Assembly (NCBI GenBank): GCA_024278415.1
Contig: JAJRTI010000093.1
Coordinates: forward strand, 1 to 6,551
From: Planctomycetota bacterium
GTDB lineage: Bacteria; Planctomycetota; Brocadiia; JAJRTI01
DNA length: 6,551 bases
Direction: 5' to 3'
The translations under genes and the position numbers were made by a program. Under the pieces are notes generated by a model. The model was not told where the DNA came from. It saw only the letters and a list, made by a program, of their open reading frames with translations, and did no database searches. Positions 1-5,764 of this stretch are shown one piece after another. Each line of letters starts with the position of its first letter. Positions within the stretch are counted from its first letter, which is position 1.

Positions 1-279
1 ATCGAGCGCGCGGTGATCCTGTGCCAAGGCGACACCATCACGCCCGAGGACATCGCCCTTCCTATGGATCAGTTCCTCCCGCCCCCAGGAGACGTGGCGC
101 CATTGAAAGAGGCCCTGCGGGGCGCGGAGCGGCGAATCGTGCTGGATGCGCTCGAAAAGTGCGAGTTCGACAAGAGCCAGGCCGCGAAGCAACTACAAAT
201 CTCCCGCGCCAGCATCTATAATAAAATCAACGATCTGGGCCTGCGCGACCTCTTGGGTGGCCAGGATAGGACAGAATGA
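1..279 (+). CDS. Sigma-54-dependent response regulator/activator (NtrC family), C-terminal fragment
   Basis: This is the 3' end of a gene that begins before the window; the frame is open from base 1 to the TGA at 277-279. The first residues, IERAVILCQG followed by ITPEDIALP, match the segment just after the AAA+ ATPase domain in NtrC-type activators. After a proline-rich linker, the last ~55 residues form a Fis-type helix-turn-helix: a helix with ERRIVLDALEKC, then DKSQAAKQLQISRASIYNKI, which has the usual Ala-Ala and Ser-Arg-x-x-hydrophobic-Tyr-x-Lys-Ile pattern. Such proteins bind upstream enhancer sites and use ATP hydrolysis to open promoters held by sigma-54 RNA polymerase. The receiver and ATPase domains are outside the window, so the signal it senses is unknown. 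The ferritin-like gene starts 65 bases downstream, but I see no sigma-54 promoter (GG-N10-GC) in that gap. The internal GTG at 13 is not a start. Confidence 0.9.
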   Translation: MERAVILCQGDTITPEDIALPMDQFLPPPGDVAPLKEALRGAERRIVLDALEKCEFDKSQAAKQLQISRASIYNKINDLGLRDLLGGQDRTE

Positions 280-344
280 ACGAATCGCTTTGAGTCCAAA
301 TCAAGTCTCCTCAACCACCGCCATACCAACAAAAGGAGTGGTCA

Positions 345-854
345 ATGTCTGACAGCACGGGATCTGAGGCGCTACAGGTCGGCATCCAAACCGAAGAGGA
401 CGGCATGGCCTTTTACAGCAAGGCAGCCGAAAGCTGCGAAACTCCCTTTGGCAAGCGCATGTTCGAGTCGCTCGTGCAGGATGAGCGCAACCACCTCGCG
501 TGGCTCCACGATATCGCGAAGGGCATCGCGCCCAAGGACGATTGCACCCCCGGCGAGGTCTTCAAGGGCCAGGTGCAGAGCGTGTTCAAGGAGGCCACGG
601 ACAACATGACCAAGCGCATCGAGGCCGGCCCCGACGACGTGGAGGCCGTGCGGATCGCGATGGAGATGGAGGAGAAAGCGTACCACTTCTACGTGGACGC
701 CGCCAAGCAGGCCACGGACGAGGCCGAGAAGAAGCTCTTCCAGCGCCTCGCCGCAGAGGAGAACGTTCACTGGATGATGCTTGAGGACACGCACCTCTAT
801 CTGACCGCGCCCGAAATCTGGGACATCAAGAACAACCCGCCACTGCTCGACTGA
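345..854 (+). CDS. Ferritin-like / rubrerythrin-type diiron protein
   Basis: The 169-residue product is all-helical and built as two similar helical hairpins, as in the ferritin-like superfamily. The first has E17 seven residues before Y24 (EEDGMAFY) and then DERNH with E47 and H50. The second has E109 seven residues before Y116 (EEKAYHFY) and then EENVH with E139 and H142. These six residues match the carboxylate/His ligand set of a rubrerythrin-type diiron site. No C-terminal rubredoxin domain (CxxC pairs) is present, so it is not a full rubrerythrin. Members of this group handle peroxide, iron or other redox chemistry in the cytoplasm; which one applies here cannot be told. No signal peptide is seen. 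The start ATG at 345 is supported by AAAGGAG ending 8 bases upstream. A hairpin terminator follows 24 bases after the stop. Confidence 0.92.
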   Translation: MSDSTGSEALQVGIQTEEDGMAFYSKAAESCETPFGKRMFESLVQDERNHLAWLHDIAKGIAPKDDCTPGEVFKGQVQSVFKEATDNMTKRIEAGPDDVEAVRIAMEMEEKAYHFYVDAAKQATDEAEKKLFQRLAAEENVHWMMLEDTHLYLTAPEIWDIKNNPPLLD

Positions 855-878
855 CGGTCCCGGCGATCCGAAACCAAA

Positions 879-908
879 CTGGCCCGGAGCCTCGCTGTTC
901 CGGGCCAG
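879..908 (+). terminator. Hairpin terminator after the ferritin-like gene
   Basis: A perfect 10-bp GC-rich stem (CTGGCCCGGA at 879-888, TCCGGGCCAG at 899-908) encloses a 10-base loop. A run of A and C precedes it and a weak T-rich tail (CTTCGTTCT) follows. The position 24 bases after the stop codon fits an intrinsic terminator. The T tract is poor, so termination may be partial or Rho-assisted. Confidence 0.7.
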
Positions 909-989
909 CTTCGTTCTACCGCATCAAGCCCACGCGGGCAGGAGTCCCCCCCACGACTTGCGGACCGAAGCGGCAGATGCCGCAGGCTT

Positions 990-1053
990 GTAGTAGGGCG
1001 ATTCATCGCCCGTCCTTGCGCCCGAAGCAACGGGCGATAAACCGCCCTACTAC
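990..1053. repeat. REP/MITE-like palindromic element
   Basis: Two 23-base arms (990-1012, beginning GTAGTAGGGCG, and 1031-1053, ending CGCCCTACTAC) are reverse complements except at two positions. Inside them TTGC (1016-1019) and GCAA (1027-1030) extend the stem around a GCCCGAA loop. Read as RNA from the minus strand, both mismatches become G-U wobbles, so the fold is intact in that direction. A small perfect palindrome, GCGGCAGATGCCGC, lies just upstream at 970-983. The element lies in non-coding DNA between a terminator and a promoter, where dispersed palindromic repeats usually sit. Only one copy is in the window, so its repeat status is inferred. Confidence 0.65.
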
Positions 1054-1141
1054 GAACGGCCCCGCGTGCCCCCGCTCCGTGGGCGTGCTGCCGCGCGGCG
1101 ACAGACCGCCGTGGCCATGGCAGAAAAACCGGAGAATATCC

Positions 1142-1171
1142 TTGACAACGTTCGGGGGGGGGGGGTACACT
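1142..1171 (+). promoter_or_regulatory. Sigma-70-type promoter with a poly-G spacer
   Basis: A perfect -35 hexamer, TTGACA (1142-1147), is followed after 18 bases by TACACT (1166-1171), which matches four of six positions of TATAAT. Twelve of the 18 spacer bases are an uninterrupted G run (1154-1165). Loss of one G would give the optimal 17-bp spacing. The predicted transcription start is near 1178, about 90 bases before the ATG at 1270. The promoter lies after a terminator and before five same-strand genes for exported proteins, as expected for the head of a new unit. It is a pattern match only. Confidence 0.55.
1154..1165. repeat. Homopolymeric G12 tract
   Basis: Twelve consecutive G residues are far longer than any other homopolymer in the window; the next are C7 at 946-952 and C6 at 1203-1208. 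Such tracts mutate readily by polymerase slippage. The exact length may also be wrong in a consensus assembly. Confidence 0.9.
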
Positions 1172-1178
1172 TCCACTA

Positions 1179-1217
1179 TTGTGCAATCGGAAGCTGGCGG
1201 CTCCCCCCTATGCACAA
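1179..1217 (+). promoter_or_regulatory. Dyad at the predicted transcript start
   Basis: TTGTGCA (1179-1185) and TGCACAA (1211-1217) form a perfect 7-bp inverted repeat separated by 25 bases. The left arm coincides with the predicted +1 of the poly-G promoter. It could be a 5' stabilising stem in the leader RNA or a pair of operator half-sites. A 7-bp dyad can also occur by chance. Confidence 0.3.
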
Positions 1218-1269
1218 CCGTGCAGAGCAGGCGAGTCGGGCAATCAAGATGACATCACGGAGTGGACCT

Positions 1270-1524
1270 ATGCCGCGTAACCGGATTACTTGGAAATACG
1301 CTTTGCTCGCCGCTGTCGTATTGGGCGTCCTCGCGCTGGGATATGCGCTGAGCGTACGCCGCGCGTTGGCGGACTGCCCTACCGGCTGCGACTACTGCTC
1401 GGCCGATCCCGTGTTCGTGCAGCCCGATCTGCGGCGGCCCGAGATGATCGAGTTCATTCGCAAAGCCAAAGCCAAGGGCGCGGCGGTTATCGAGAAGAAG
1501 GGCCTCGTGCTCTCGGTGAAGTAG
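1270..1524 (+). CDS. Small exported protein with a CPTGCDYC cysteine cluster
   Basis: I do not recognise this 84-residue protein. It opens with a signal peptide or N-terminal membrane anchor: charged MPRNRITWK, a hydrophobic core at about residues 11-27, then a likely cleavage after ALA (residue 34). The mature part would be ~50 residues and begins with D35 and the cysteine cluster C36-x3-C40-x2-C43, then a charged helix rich in Lys and Ala. Three cysteines just after the cleavage site could bind a metal, form a disulfide or attach to a partner. They do not form a heme motif (no CxxCH), and the lipobox fit is poor because D35 precedes C36. The ATG at 1270 is chosen because GGAG lies 7 bases upstream. 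An in-frame ATG at 1249 has a weaker site and would put polar residues before the signal sequence. It is the first gene after the poly-G promoter; the next gene starts 97 bases downstream. Confidence 0.7.
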   Translation: MPRNRITWKYALLAAVVLGVLALGYALSVRRALADCPTGCDYCSADPVFVQPDLRRPEMIEFIRKAKAKGAAVIEKKGLVLSVK

Positions 1525-1621
1525 CTCCCGTAGTGGCCCCCTGTTTGGCCTCACGACAAACGGTTCTTCCCCCTTCTCAAGCCCGGCGGACACACCGGCG
1601 ACCATGTGATGGGAGTGTGCG

Positions 1622-2707
1622 ATGATACGCCATAGATTGAGTCGAGTCGTTTTCTCTGCCCTGTTGCTCTGGGCCATCTCCGTCGGGTCACGCGCGCACG
1701 CGGCCGGCGCGACCACCATTTACAAGCCGGTCCGAGCGGGGAACATCGGTGCGCTGTTCCACTTCGAGGCCGCGTGCAGTGAGGGCTGTCCCCACATGTG
1801 GTGCCGGGTCTACGAGAAAGTTGACGGCGACTGGCAGTTGCACAGCCAGTTCGGCACGGGCAGCGGCAATGTGTCATTCGATATAGCGCTTTGGGAGGGC
1901 AAGTATCGGGTCGACCTCGCCTGCCATTCGACCACGATGGATGTGCCTGAGTCCGGCTGGGCGACTTGCGCATACCTGGTCGCGTATTGGGCGGACCTTC
2001 AGGTGCGCCGCAAGGGCACGGCCGACGCCTTCGGCAACACCGCCACTGTGGCGGCCGGCGGGAAGGATTCCGACGTGCATAAAGCCGAAATCCAAGTGAC
2101 GGCCAATCCCCCCATCGCCGGCATTCCGGTGAACGTGTTCATCCAGGAAGGCACGGGCCAAGGCAAGGAAGGCACCGGCGGGCCCGCGACGTTGGAAATA
2201 GGGAACACGACCGATTGCAACGGCAAGATCACGGGCACGCTCACGTCGAGCAACAAAACCGAGGAGGTCCACTTGCAGGTGCACCCCACGGACGAGGCGT
2301 TCAACAGCGAAGTCCGCATCTACCAAGAATGGGACCACCAGAACGGCGGGGAGTGGCAATACGAGCCCTACTTCATCCCCAACGCGCCGTCAGATGTGTC
2401 TTGGACACTGGAGATCGCGGACGGCGTTCCGATCACCGGCCACACGGCCAAGTTCTACGCGCAGCGGGTCGTGTACTACGAGTGGGACGACGTGTTGCTG
2501 GACTATGTGCGCTATGAGGAGGAGCGATGTCCCGCGAACAACTGTGATCTGTCGTTCTACTCCGACTTCACTCCCGCCCAGACCCAGGACTCCGGCGACG
2601 GGGTTTACTCCTCGCAGCAGACCGTGTACGAGGACGACGAGAACTTCGATTGGTTCGTGGACGAGGTCGAGTTCCGAGGCGTGGACGACGATACGTATGT
2701 GCGGTAA
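1622..2707 (+). CDS. Exported protein of unknown function with an Ig-like (Big-1-type) segment
   Basis: The 361-residue product has a Sec signal peptide: basic MIRHRLSR, a hydrophobic core at residues 9-21 and likely cleavage after A25-H26-A27. The mature chain looks rich in beta strands. Residues 30-130 hold five cysteines (C52, C56, C61, C101, C116). Residues about 155-222 resemble a bacterial Ig-like domain of the invasin/intimin type: a strand after NPPIAGIPVNVFI, a gap, then TTDCNGKITGTLTSS, which recalls the TD-x-NGK-x-TGTLTS signature. The remainder carries C199, C303 and C308 and ends in a strongly acidic tail (residues 337-357). Eight cysteines would allow four disulfides, consistent with life outside the cytoplasm. 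GGGAG 6 bases before ATG 1622 supports the start. Its last codons are duplicated about 420 bases downstream. I cannot assign a function; a secreted or surface adhesin-like protein is possible but unproven. Confidence 0.8.
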   Translation: MIRHRLSRVVFSALLLWAISVGSRAHAAGATTIYKPVRAGNIGALFHFEAACSEGCPHMWCRVYEKVDGDWQLHSQFGTGSGNVSFDIALWEGKYRVDLACHSTTMDVPESGWATCAYLVAYWADLQVRRKGTADAFGNTATVAAGGKDSDVHKAEIQVTANPPIAGIPVNVFIQEGTGQGKEGTGGPATLEIGNTTDCNGKITGTLTSSNKTEEVHLQVHPTDEAFNSEVRIYQEWDHQNGGEWQYEPYFIPNAPSDVSWTLEIADGVPITGHTAKFYAQRVVYYEWDDVLLDYVRYEEERCPANNCDLSFYSDFTPAQTQDSGDGVYSSQQTVYEDDENFDWFVDEVEFRGVDDDTYVR

Positions 2708-2727
2708 TCCCTCAACAGCCATGCTGG
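2673..2727 (+). repeat. Boundary repeat, copy 1
   Basis: This copy covers the last codons of the exported-protein gene (GVDDDTYVR), its TAA stop, and the following leader through CAACAGCCATGCTGG. It aligns with 3098-3149 with four substitutions and one 3-base gap. In this copy an ATG at 2697 or 2721 opens a short reading frame that runs into the repeat island and stops. Confidence 0.8.
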
Positions 2728-2728
2728 G

Positions 2729-2884
2729 CTTGCTTAACACGACGTTCGTGTTGGCCGTCTCGGCTGTACGTGTTTAGCGTGCGCATGCGAAGAAACGAGA
2801 CGCGTAGCCGCATGCGCCAGCATGCGGGCCAGCCGGCGAGCGCCGCGCAGAACGCCCGCATTCTGGCGAATGCGGCTACCACGC
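2729..2884. repeat. 156-bp tandem repeat, unit A
   Basis: This unit is directly followed by unit B with no spacer; the two differ at 8 of 156 positions by my count. It begins CTTGCTTAACACG and ends GGCTACCACGC. Inside, arms 2804-2828 and 2855-2879 form a 25-base inverted repeat with two mismatches. Each arm is also a perfect 8-bp hairpin with a 4-base loop: CCGCATGC/GCATGCGG at 2808-2827 and CCGCATTC/GAATGCGG at 2856-2875. The unit length is a multiple of three, which keeps meaningless reading frames open across it. Confidence 0.92.
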
Positions 2885-3068
2885 CTTGCTTGATACGATG
2901 TTCGTGTTGGCTGTCTCGGCTGAACGTGTTTAGCGTGCGCATGCGAAGAAACGAGACGCGTAGCCGCATGCGCCAGCATGCGGGCCAGCCGACGAGCGCT
3001 ACGCAGAACGCCCGCATTCTGGCGAATGCGGCTACCACGCACGCTAAACACGTACACTCGGCCAACAC
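2748..3068. mobile_element. Candidate non-autonomous element bounded by inverted repeats
   Basis: The left arm 2748-2782 (starting GTGTTGGCCG, ending TAGCGTGC) is the reverse complement of the right arm 3039-3068 at 28 of 30 right-arm positions, apart from a 5-base gap in the middle. The enclosed DNA is the tandem 156-bp repeat with its hairpins and no credible gene. Small size, long inverted ends, strong foldback potential and intergenic position fit a MITE-like element. No transposase is present and no clean target duplication was found right at the ends. It could also be a dispersed structured repeat of another kind. Confidence 0.5.
2885..3040. repeat. 156-bp tandem repeat, unit B
   Basis: This is the second copy of the unit at 2729-2884. 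Its nested hairpin arms are at 2960-2984 and 3011-3035. The differences from unit A cluster in the first ~40 bases and in the loop between the arms; all four hairpin stems are unchanged. It runs directly into the right-end inverted arm at 3039-3068. Confidence 0.92.
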
Positions 3069-3097
3069 CCACAACACCTGTGGCCCCACTGGGCCGG

Positions 3098-3149
3098 TCC
3101 GAGCCGTGGACGACATGTATGTGCAGTAATCGCTCAACAGCCATGCTGG
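3098..3149 (+). repeat. Boundary repeat, copy 2
   Basis: This diverged direct copy of 2673-2727 keeps the codon phase of the upstream gene's tail. GTG GAC GAC ATG TAT GTG CAG TAA would read VDDMYVQ-stop, against VDDDTYVR-stop in copy 1; one whole codon is missing. It also contains the ATG candidates (3119 and 3143) for the helical exported protein downstream. Confidence 0.8.
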
Positions 3150-4363
3150 TGCTGATGGGCCTCCTTGGTCCGTGTGGCTCTGGCGCATGGGCCGGCCCCC
3201 CGCCTGTCCCCAAGGCCTTCACCCGCGAGATCGTCGAGGAACTCATCGCCAAGGTCGACGAAGGCCGCAACGCGATGCTGCTCAAGGTCCCCTACCTCGT
3301 GAGCCGGCGCAAGCACCCCTTCCCACATCATTTGGGCCTGAAGATGATGCGGGAAGCGGTCAAGGCTGAGGAGCCCAGCACGAAGCGGTGGATCCTGCTC
3401 AAGTGCCTCTACGCGTTCGGCACGTACCAACGCGGGGCATTCCTGGACACGACGACGTACATCGAACTGTTCGAGAACCAACTGGCGCGGCCCAACCCTG
3501 AGGCGAGCCGGGAGATCAACTCGGCGCTCTTCGACTTCCTCCACGAGTACAGCGCCTGCCCGTACCCGGAGACGGTTCGATCAGCCAAAACGGCGAAGGC
3601 CATGGGGTTGGCCGCCAGGCTCTATCTCGCGTGGCCAGAATTGCGGTATCGGGAGCTGGACTTCGGTCCCGTGCTCGAAAAGGCCAAGGACATCCAGATC
3701 GTCAAGGACGCCTTGGACCGCGCGGCGCAGAGCGCGCTGGCCGGGGAGAGCGGCTCGACGTACGTCGCGCTCAAGCGCGCGGGCATGATCTATAAGCCTT
3801 GGAAGCCAGAGGAGGCGCTGGCGCTGTTCCAGAAGGCCGAGCCCTTGCTGAATCGGGAGGACAGGGACGAGGTCGAGCGCTTCTACACGCACGAGGTGGA
3901 CGTGCTCGTGTCCCTGAAGCGCGTCGACGAGGCCATCGCTGCCCAGAAGAAGCTCCAGGATCTCACGGGCCGCGGCCAGGTGCGGCTGTTGGTGCTGCGT
4001 GAGCAAGCCGGGCAGAAGGACGCCATCGACCGTGGGCTGGGCACCATGGACTATGCCACGATCGGTGAGAAGGAGCTACGCGATCTCTGCGAGAGGCTCT
4101 TCCAAGCGAAGGAGTCCGTAAAAGCCGTGCCCGCGCTGAGGGGCTACCTGCAAGCCTCCCGCCAACGCGATCCAGGGTGCGAACTCTGGGCGCGCTACCG
4201 GCTGGCGAGCCTCCTCGCCACGGACAAGAAATTCGACGAGGCCAGGAAGGTGGCCGATGCCAGCCACCTGAAGCCGCCGTTCAGCACCGCCAAAGCAAGG
4301 ATCTATTATGGCCGGCTGGAGAAGCTGCGCCGTCGGCTCTCAGCCAAAGCAGGCAAGCAGTAA
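3119..4363 (+). CDS. Exported all-helical TPR-like protein
   Basis: Read from ATG 3119 this is 414 residues; from ATG 3143 it is 406. The open frame reaches back to 2978, but that part is repeat DNA and is not counted. Neither start has a strong ribosome binding site. I prefer 3119 because it adds R5 in front of the hydrophobic stretch (MLVLMGLLG) of a signal peptide that would be cut after AWA (residue 25). The mature chain is almost entirely amphipathic helices rich in Ala, Leu, Lys and Glu. Residues about 214-245 and 250-282 look like consecutive tetratricopeptide-type hairpins (PEEALALFQKAEPLL, then VDEAIAAQKKLQDL), with another near 355-383 (FDEARKVADA). Such repeats usually serve protein-protein contact. 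No catalytic motif is seen. It ends 19 bases before the next gene, so the two are probably co-transcribed. Its start region overlaps a duplicated boundary, which may have changed its expression. Confidence 0.75.
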   Translation: MCSNRSTAMLVLMGLLGPCGSGAWAGPPPVPKAFTREIVEELIAKVDEGRNAMLLKVPYLVSRRKHPFPHHLGLKMMREAVKAEEPSTKRWILLKCLYAFGTYQRGAFLDTTTYIELFENQLARPNPEASREINSALFDFLHEYSACPYPETVRSAKTAKAMGLAARLYLAWPELRYRELDFGPVLEKAKDIQIVKDALDRAAQSALAGESGSTYVALKRAGMIYKPWKPEEALALFQKAEPLLNREDRDEVERFYTHEVDVLVSLKRVDEAIAAQKKLQDLTGRGQVRLLVLREQAGQKDAIDRGLGTMDYATIGEKELRDLCERLFQAKESVKAVPALRGYLQASRQRDPGCELWARYRLASLLATDKKFDEARKVADASHLKPPFSTAKARIYYGRLEKLRRRLSAKAGKQ

Positions 4364-4382
4364 AGAGTGAGGAGCGAGATTG

Positions 4383-5516
4383 ATGGTATACTGTAAGCAT
4401 CCAGCCAGACATCCCAGCTTAGCAGTCACTTGCATGGCTGGAGCCCTTCTTGTGCTTGTCGTCGCCTGGTACCCTCCCCTGTGCTGGGCGGCCGAGGGAG
4501 ACCCGGATGACGTGAAGGGGAAGGCGGGCGCTGAAGGCGAAGCAATCGATGTCACTATTCTTCGAGACGGACAGTCTGTGACCCAGCAAAACAATCTAGT
4601 CTGGGTCGGGGAACGGATCAACTTGTCCGTGAGCGTGCCAAACGGCTACACGGTGTCCTTGTACAACTGGAGGATCCCGACCGTGTACGTGAAGGACTGG
4701 CCCGCGGCGAGGGACCAGGCTTCGGTTGCGCCGCTTCCGGCCGCGGACAAGGCCAAGTCGTCGCTCGACTTCTGTTGGGTGGACGGTGGCACAGTGAGTC
4801 AGCCCGCAGTCAAGACGGTCGAATGCTACGTGCACATCGAGGGCCAAGGAGGTGTGCACCGCAAGGCGGAGTTCCGCGTGCGCAGGCCGACCGTGACCAC
4901 TTTTTCGGCCACACTTGGCCCGGGAGCCAAGGCTCACCTCTCCCCCGCTGCAGGGCCTCCTGACTTCCCTCACACCATGATGAGATTCTGTGACGCAACT
5001 CCGAGTGAGGGCGCAGGTGTTGAGTATGCTGTCACGATCGCCAAGGTTGATGGAGCTTGGGTCGGCCAGTGGCAGCTTGTCCATGTCATGAAGCCACGCC
5101 GGCACGTCAAAGACATCGGTCTGTGGAGGCCCAGTCCGCAGAACGACAGGACTGACATTGGAGATGGCTATTGGTTCTACCGGCGCGGTGATGGAAAGGA
5201 GTGGTCTGGTATTCCAGACGCCCCTATGATAGGCCTGAGCGGCGAGCGTTGGGAGTTCGGCGGCGTGAGATGCGGCAATGTCGTCGGGGGTGGCCTGGAC
5301 CCGGAGCAGTTCTGGGTTTACCTCATGTGGAAGCCTCCCGTTTCGACCTCAATCTGGGTTCCTTTGGAGTACCTGTCATGGAAATGGGCTGGCGAGGCGG
5401 CGAAGATAGGCGGCGCTTGGACAATGATCGCACAGCCGACGCCGGTAATGGCGTTCAATCGCACGGTGACTACTGACTTCCCCCAATGGAATGAGGATTT
5501 CAAGACGGAATGGTGA
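4383..5516 (+). CDS. Exported beta-rich protein of an uncharacterised family
   Basis: The product is 377 residues. ATG 4383 is preferred over TTG 4380 because AGGAG lies 8 bases upstream. A signal peptide is present (MVYCKHPARH, hydrophobic core at about 19-29, possible cleavage after CWA at residue 36). Residues about 52-170 form an Ig-like strand pattern: IDVTILRDG, WVGERINLSV, YNWRIP, VKDW, SSLDFCWVDGG and AEFRVRRPT. Residues 200-377 are rich in Trp and Tyr and end with FWVYLMWKPP, SIWVPLEYLSW, a Trp-x-Gly turn and DFPQWNED. From memory, this order (a strand with YLM-x-KP, a WVPL strand, W-x-W, then FP-x-W) recurs in hypothetical exported proteins of many environmental bacteria, often with no assigned role. 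I know of no function and no named family. The gene follows the helical protein by 19 bases and shares its strand. Confidence 0.8.
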   Translation: MVYCKHPARHPSLAVTCMAGALLVLVVAWYPPLCWAAEGDPDDVKGKAGAEGEAIDVTILRDGQSVTQQNNLVWVGERINLSVSVPNGYTVSLYNWRIPTVYVKDWPAARDQASVAPLPAADKAKSSLDFCWVDGGTVSQPAVKTVECYVHIEGQGGVHRKAEFRVRRPTVTTFSATLGPGAKAHLSPAAGPPDFPHTMMRFCDATPSEGAGVEYAVTIAKVDGAWVGQWQLVHVMKPRRHVKDIGLWRPSPQNDRTDIGDGYWFYRRGDGKEWSGIPDAPMIGLSGERWEFGGVRCGNVVGGGLDPEQFWVYLMWKPPVSTSIWVPLEYLSWKWAGEAAKIGGAWTMIAQPTPVMAFNRTVTTDFPQWNEDFKTEW

Positions 5517-5764
5517 CTCTTCGGTCTATCCCCTTACTGGAACGACAGATGAGCCCGTTTGCGTGCTCCTGCAGATGCGCCGCGAAGATAGCGCTTCCCA
5601 GAACGCCCACCATCCGTCACTTTGACAGCGCCTCCCAAGCAACCTTGGCCCTTCGTTCGCTCAAGCCTTGGGTTGCTGCTTAGTACGTGCGCTCCATGGC
5701 AACAAACCTGAGCCAGCGTCGGAAATTACCGAATTCCGCTCTGCGAAAGATAGGAGATCAACTG
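5517..5764 (+). other. Gene-free gap of 248 bases
   Basis: No reading frame here looks coding. A 7-bp inverted repeat, AGCAACC (5638-5644) and GGTTGCT (5671-5677), could form a weak stem but has no T tract. A consensus TTGACA at 5622-5627 has no acceptable -10 box 16-18 bases on. The gap is long enough that the 185-residue gene downstream may have its own promoter, but none can be placed. Confidence 0.5.

Noticed and set aside
372..794. Minus-strand frame of 140 residues opposite the ferritin-like gene
   Set aside because: Leu/His/Val-rich shadow of a GC-rich gene whose plus-strand product has clear diiron motifs.
1066..1269. N-terminal extension of the small cysteine protein through the G run, which would make the tract a translational switch
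   Set aside because: The start lacks a ribosome binding site, the peptide looks non-coding and precedes a clear signal peptide, and the promoter boxes flank the tract. Not fully excluded.
2729..3040. CRISPR array
   Set aside because: Only two adjoining 156-bp units with no short direct repeats or unique spacers between them.
2978..3118. N-terminal extension of the helical exported protein
   Set aside because: The extra residues come from repeat DNA and would place the signal peptide inside the protein.
2712..3285. Long minus-strand frames across the repeat island (about 158 and 183 residues) with repeated Arg/Ala-rich peptides
   Set aside because: The unit length of 156 is divisible by three, so any open frame is doubled. 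Composition is Arg-rich, no ribosome binding site is seen and the frames run into the start of the helical protein gene.
5622..5650. Second TTGACA promoter ahead of the 185-residue gene
   Set aside because: No sequence resembling TATAAT occurs 16-18 bases downstream.
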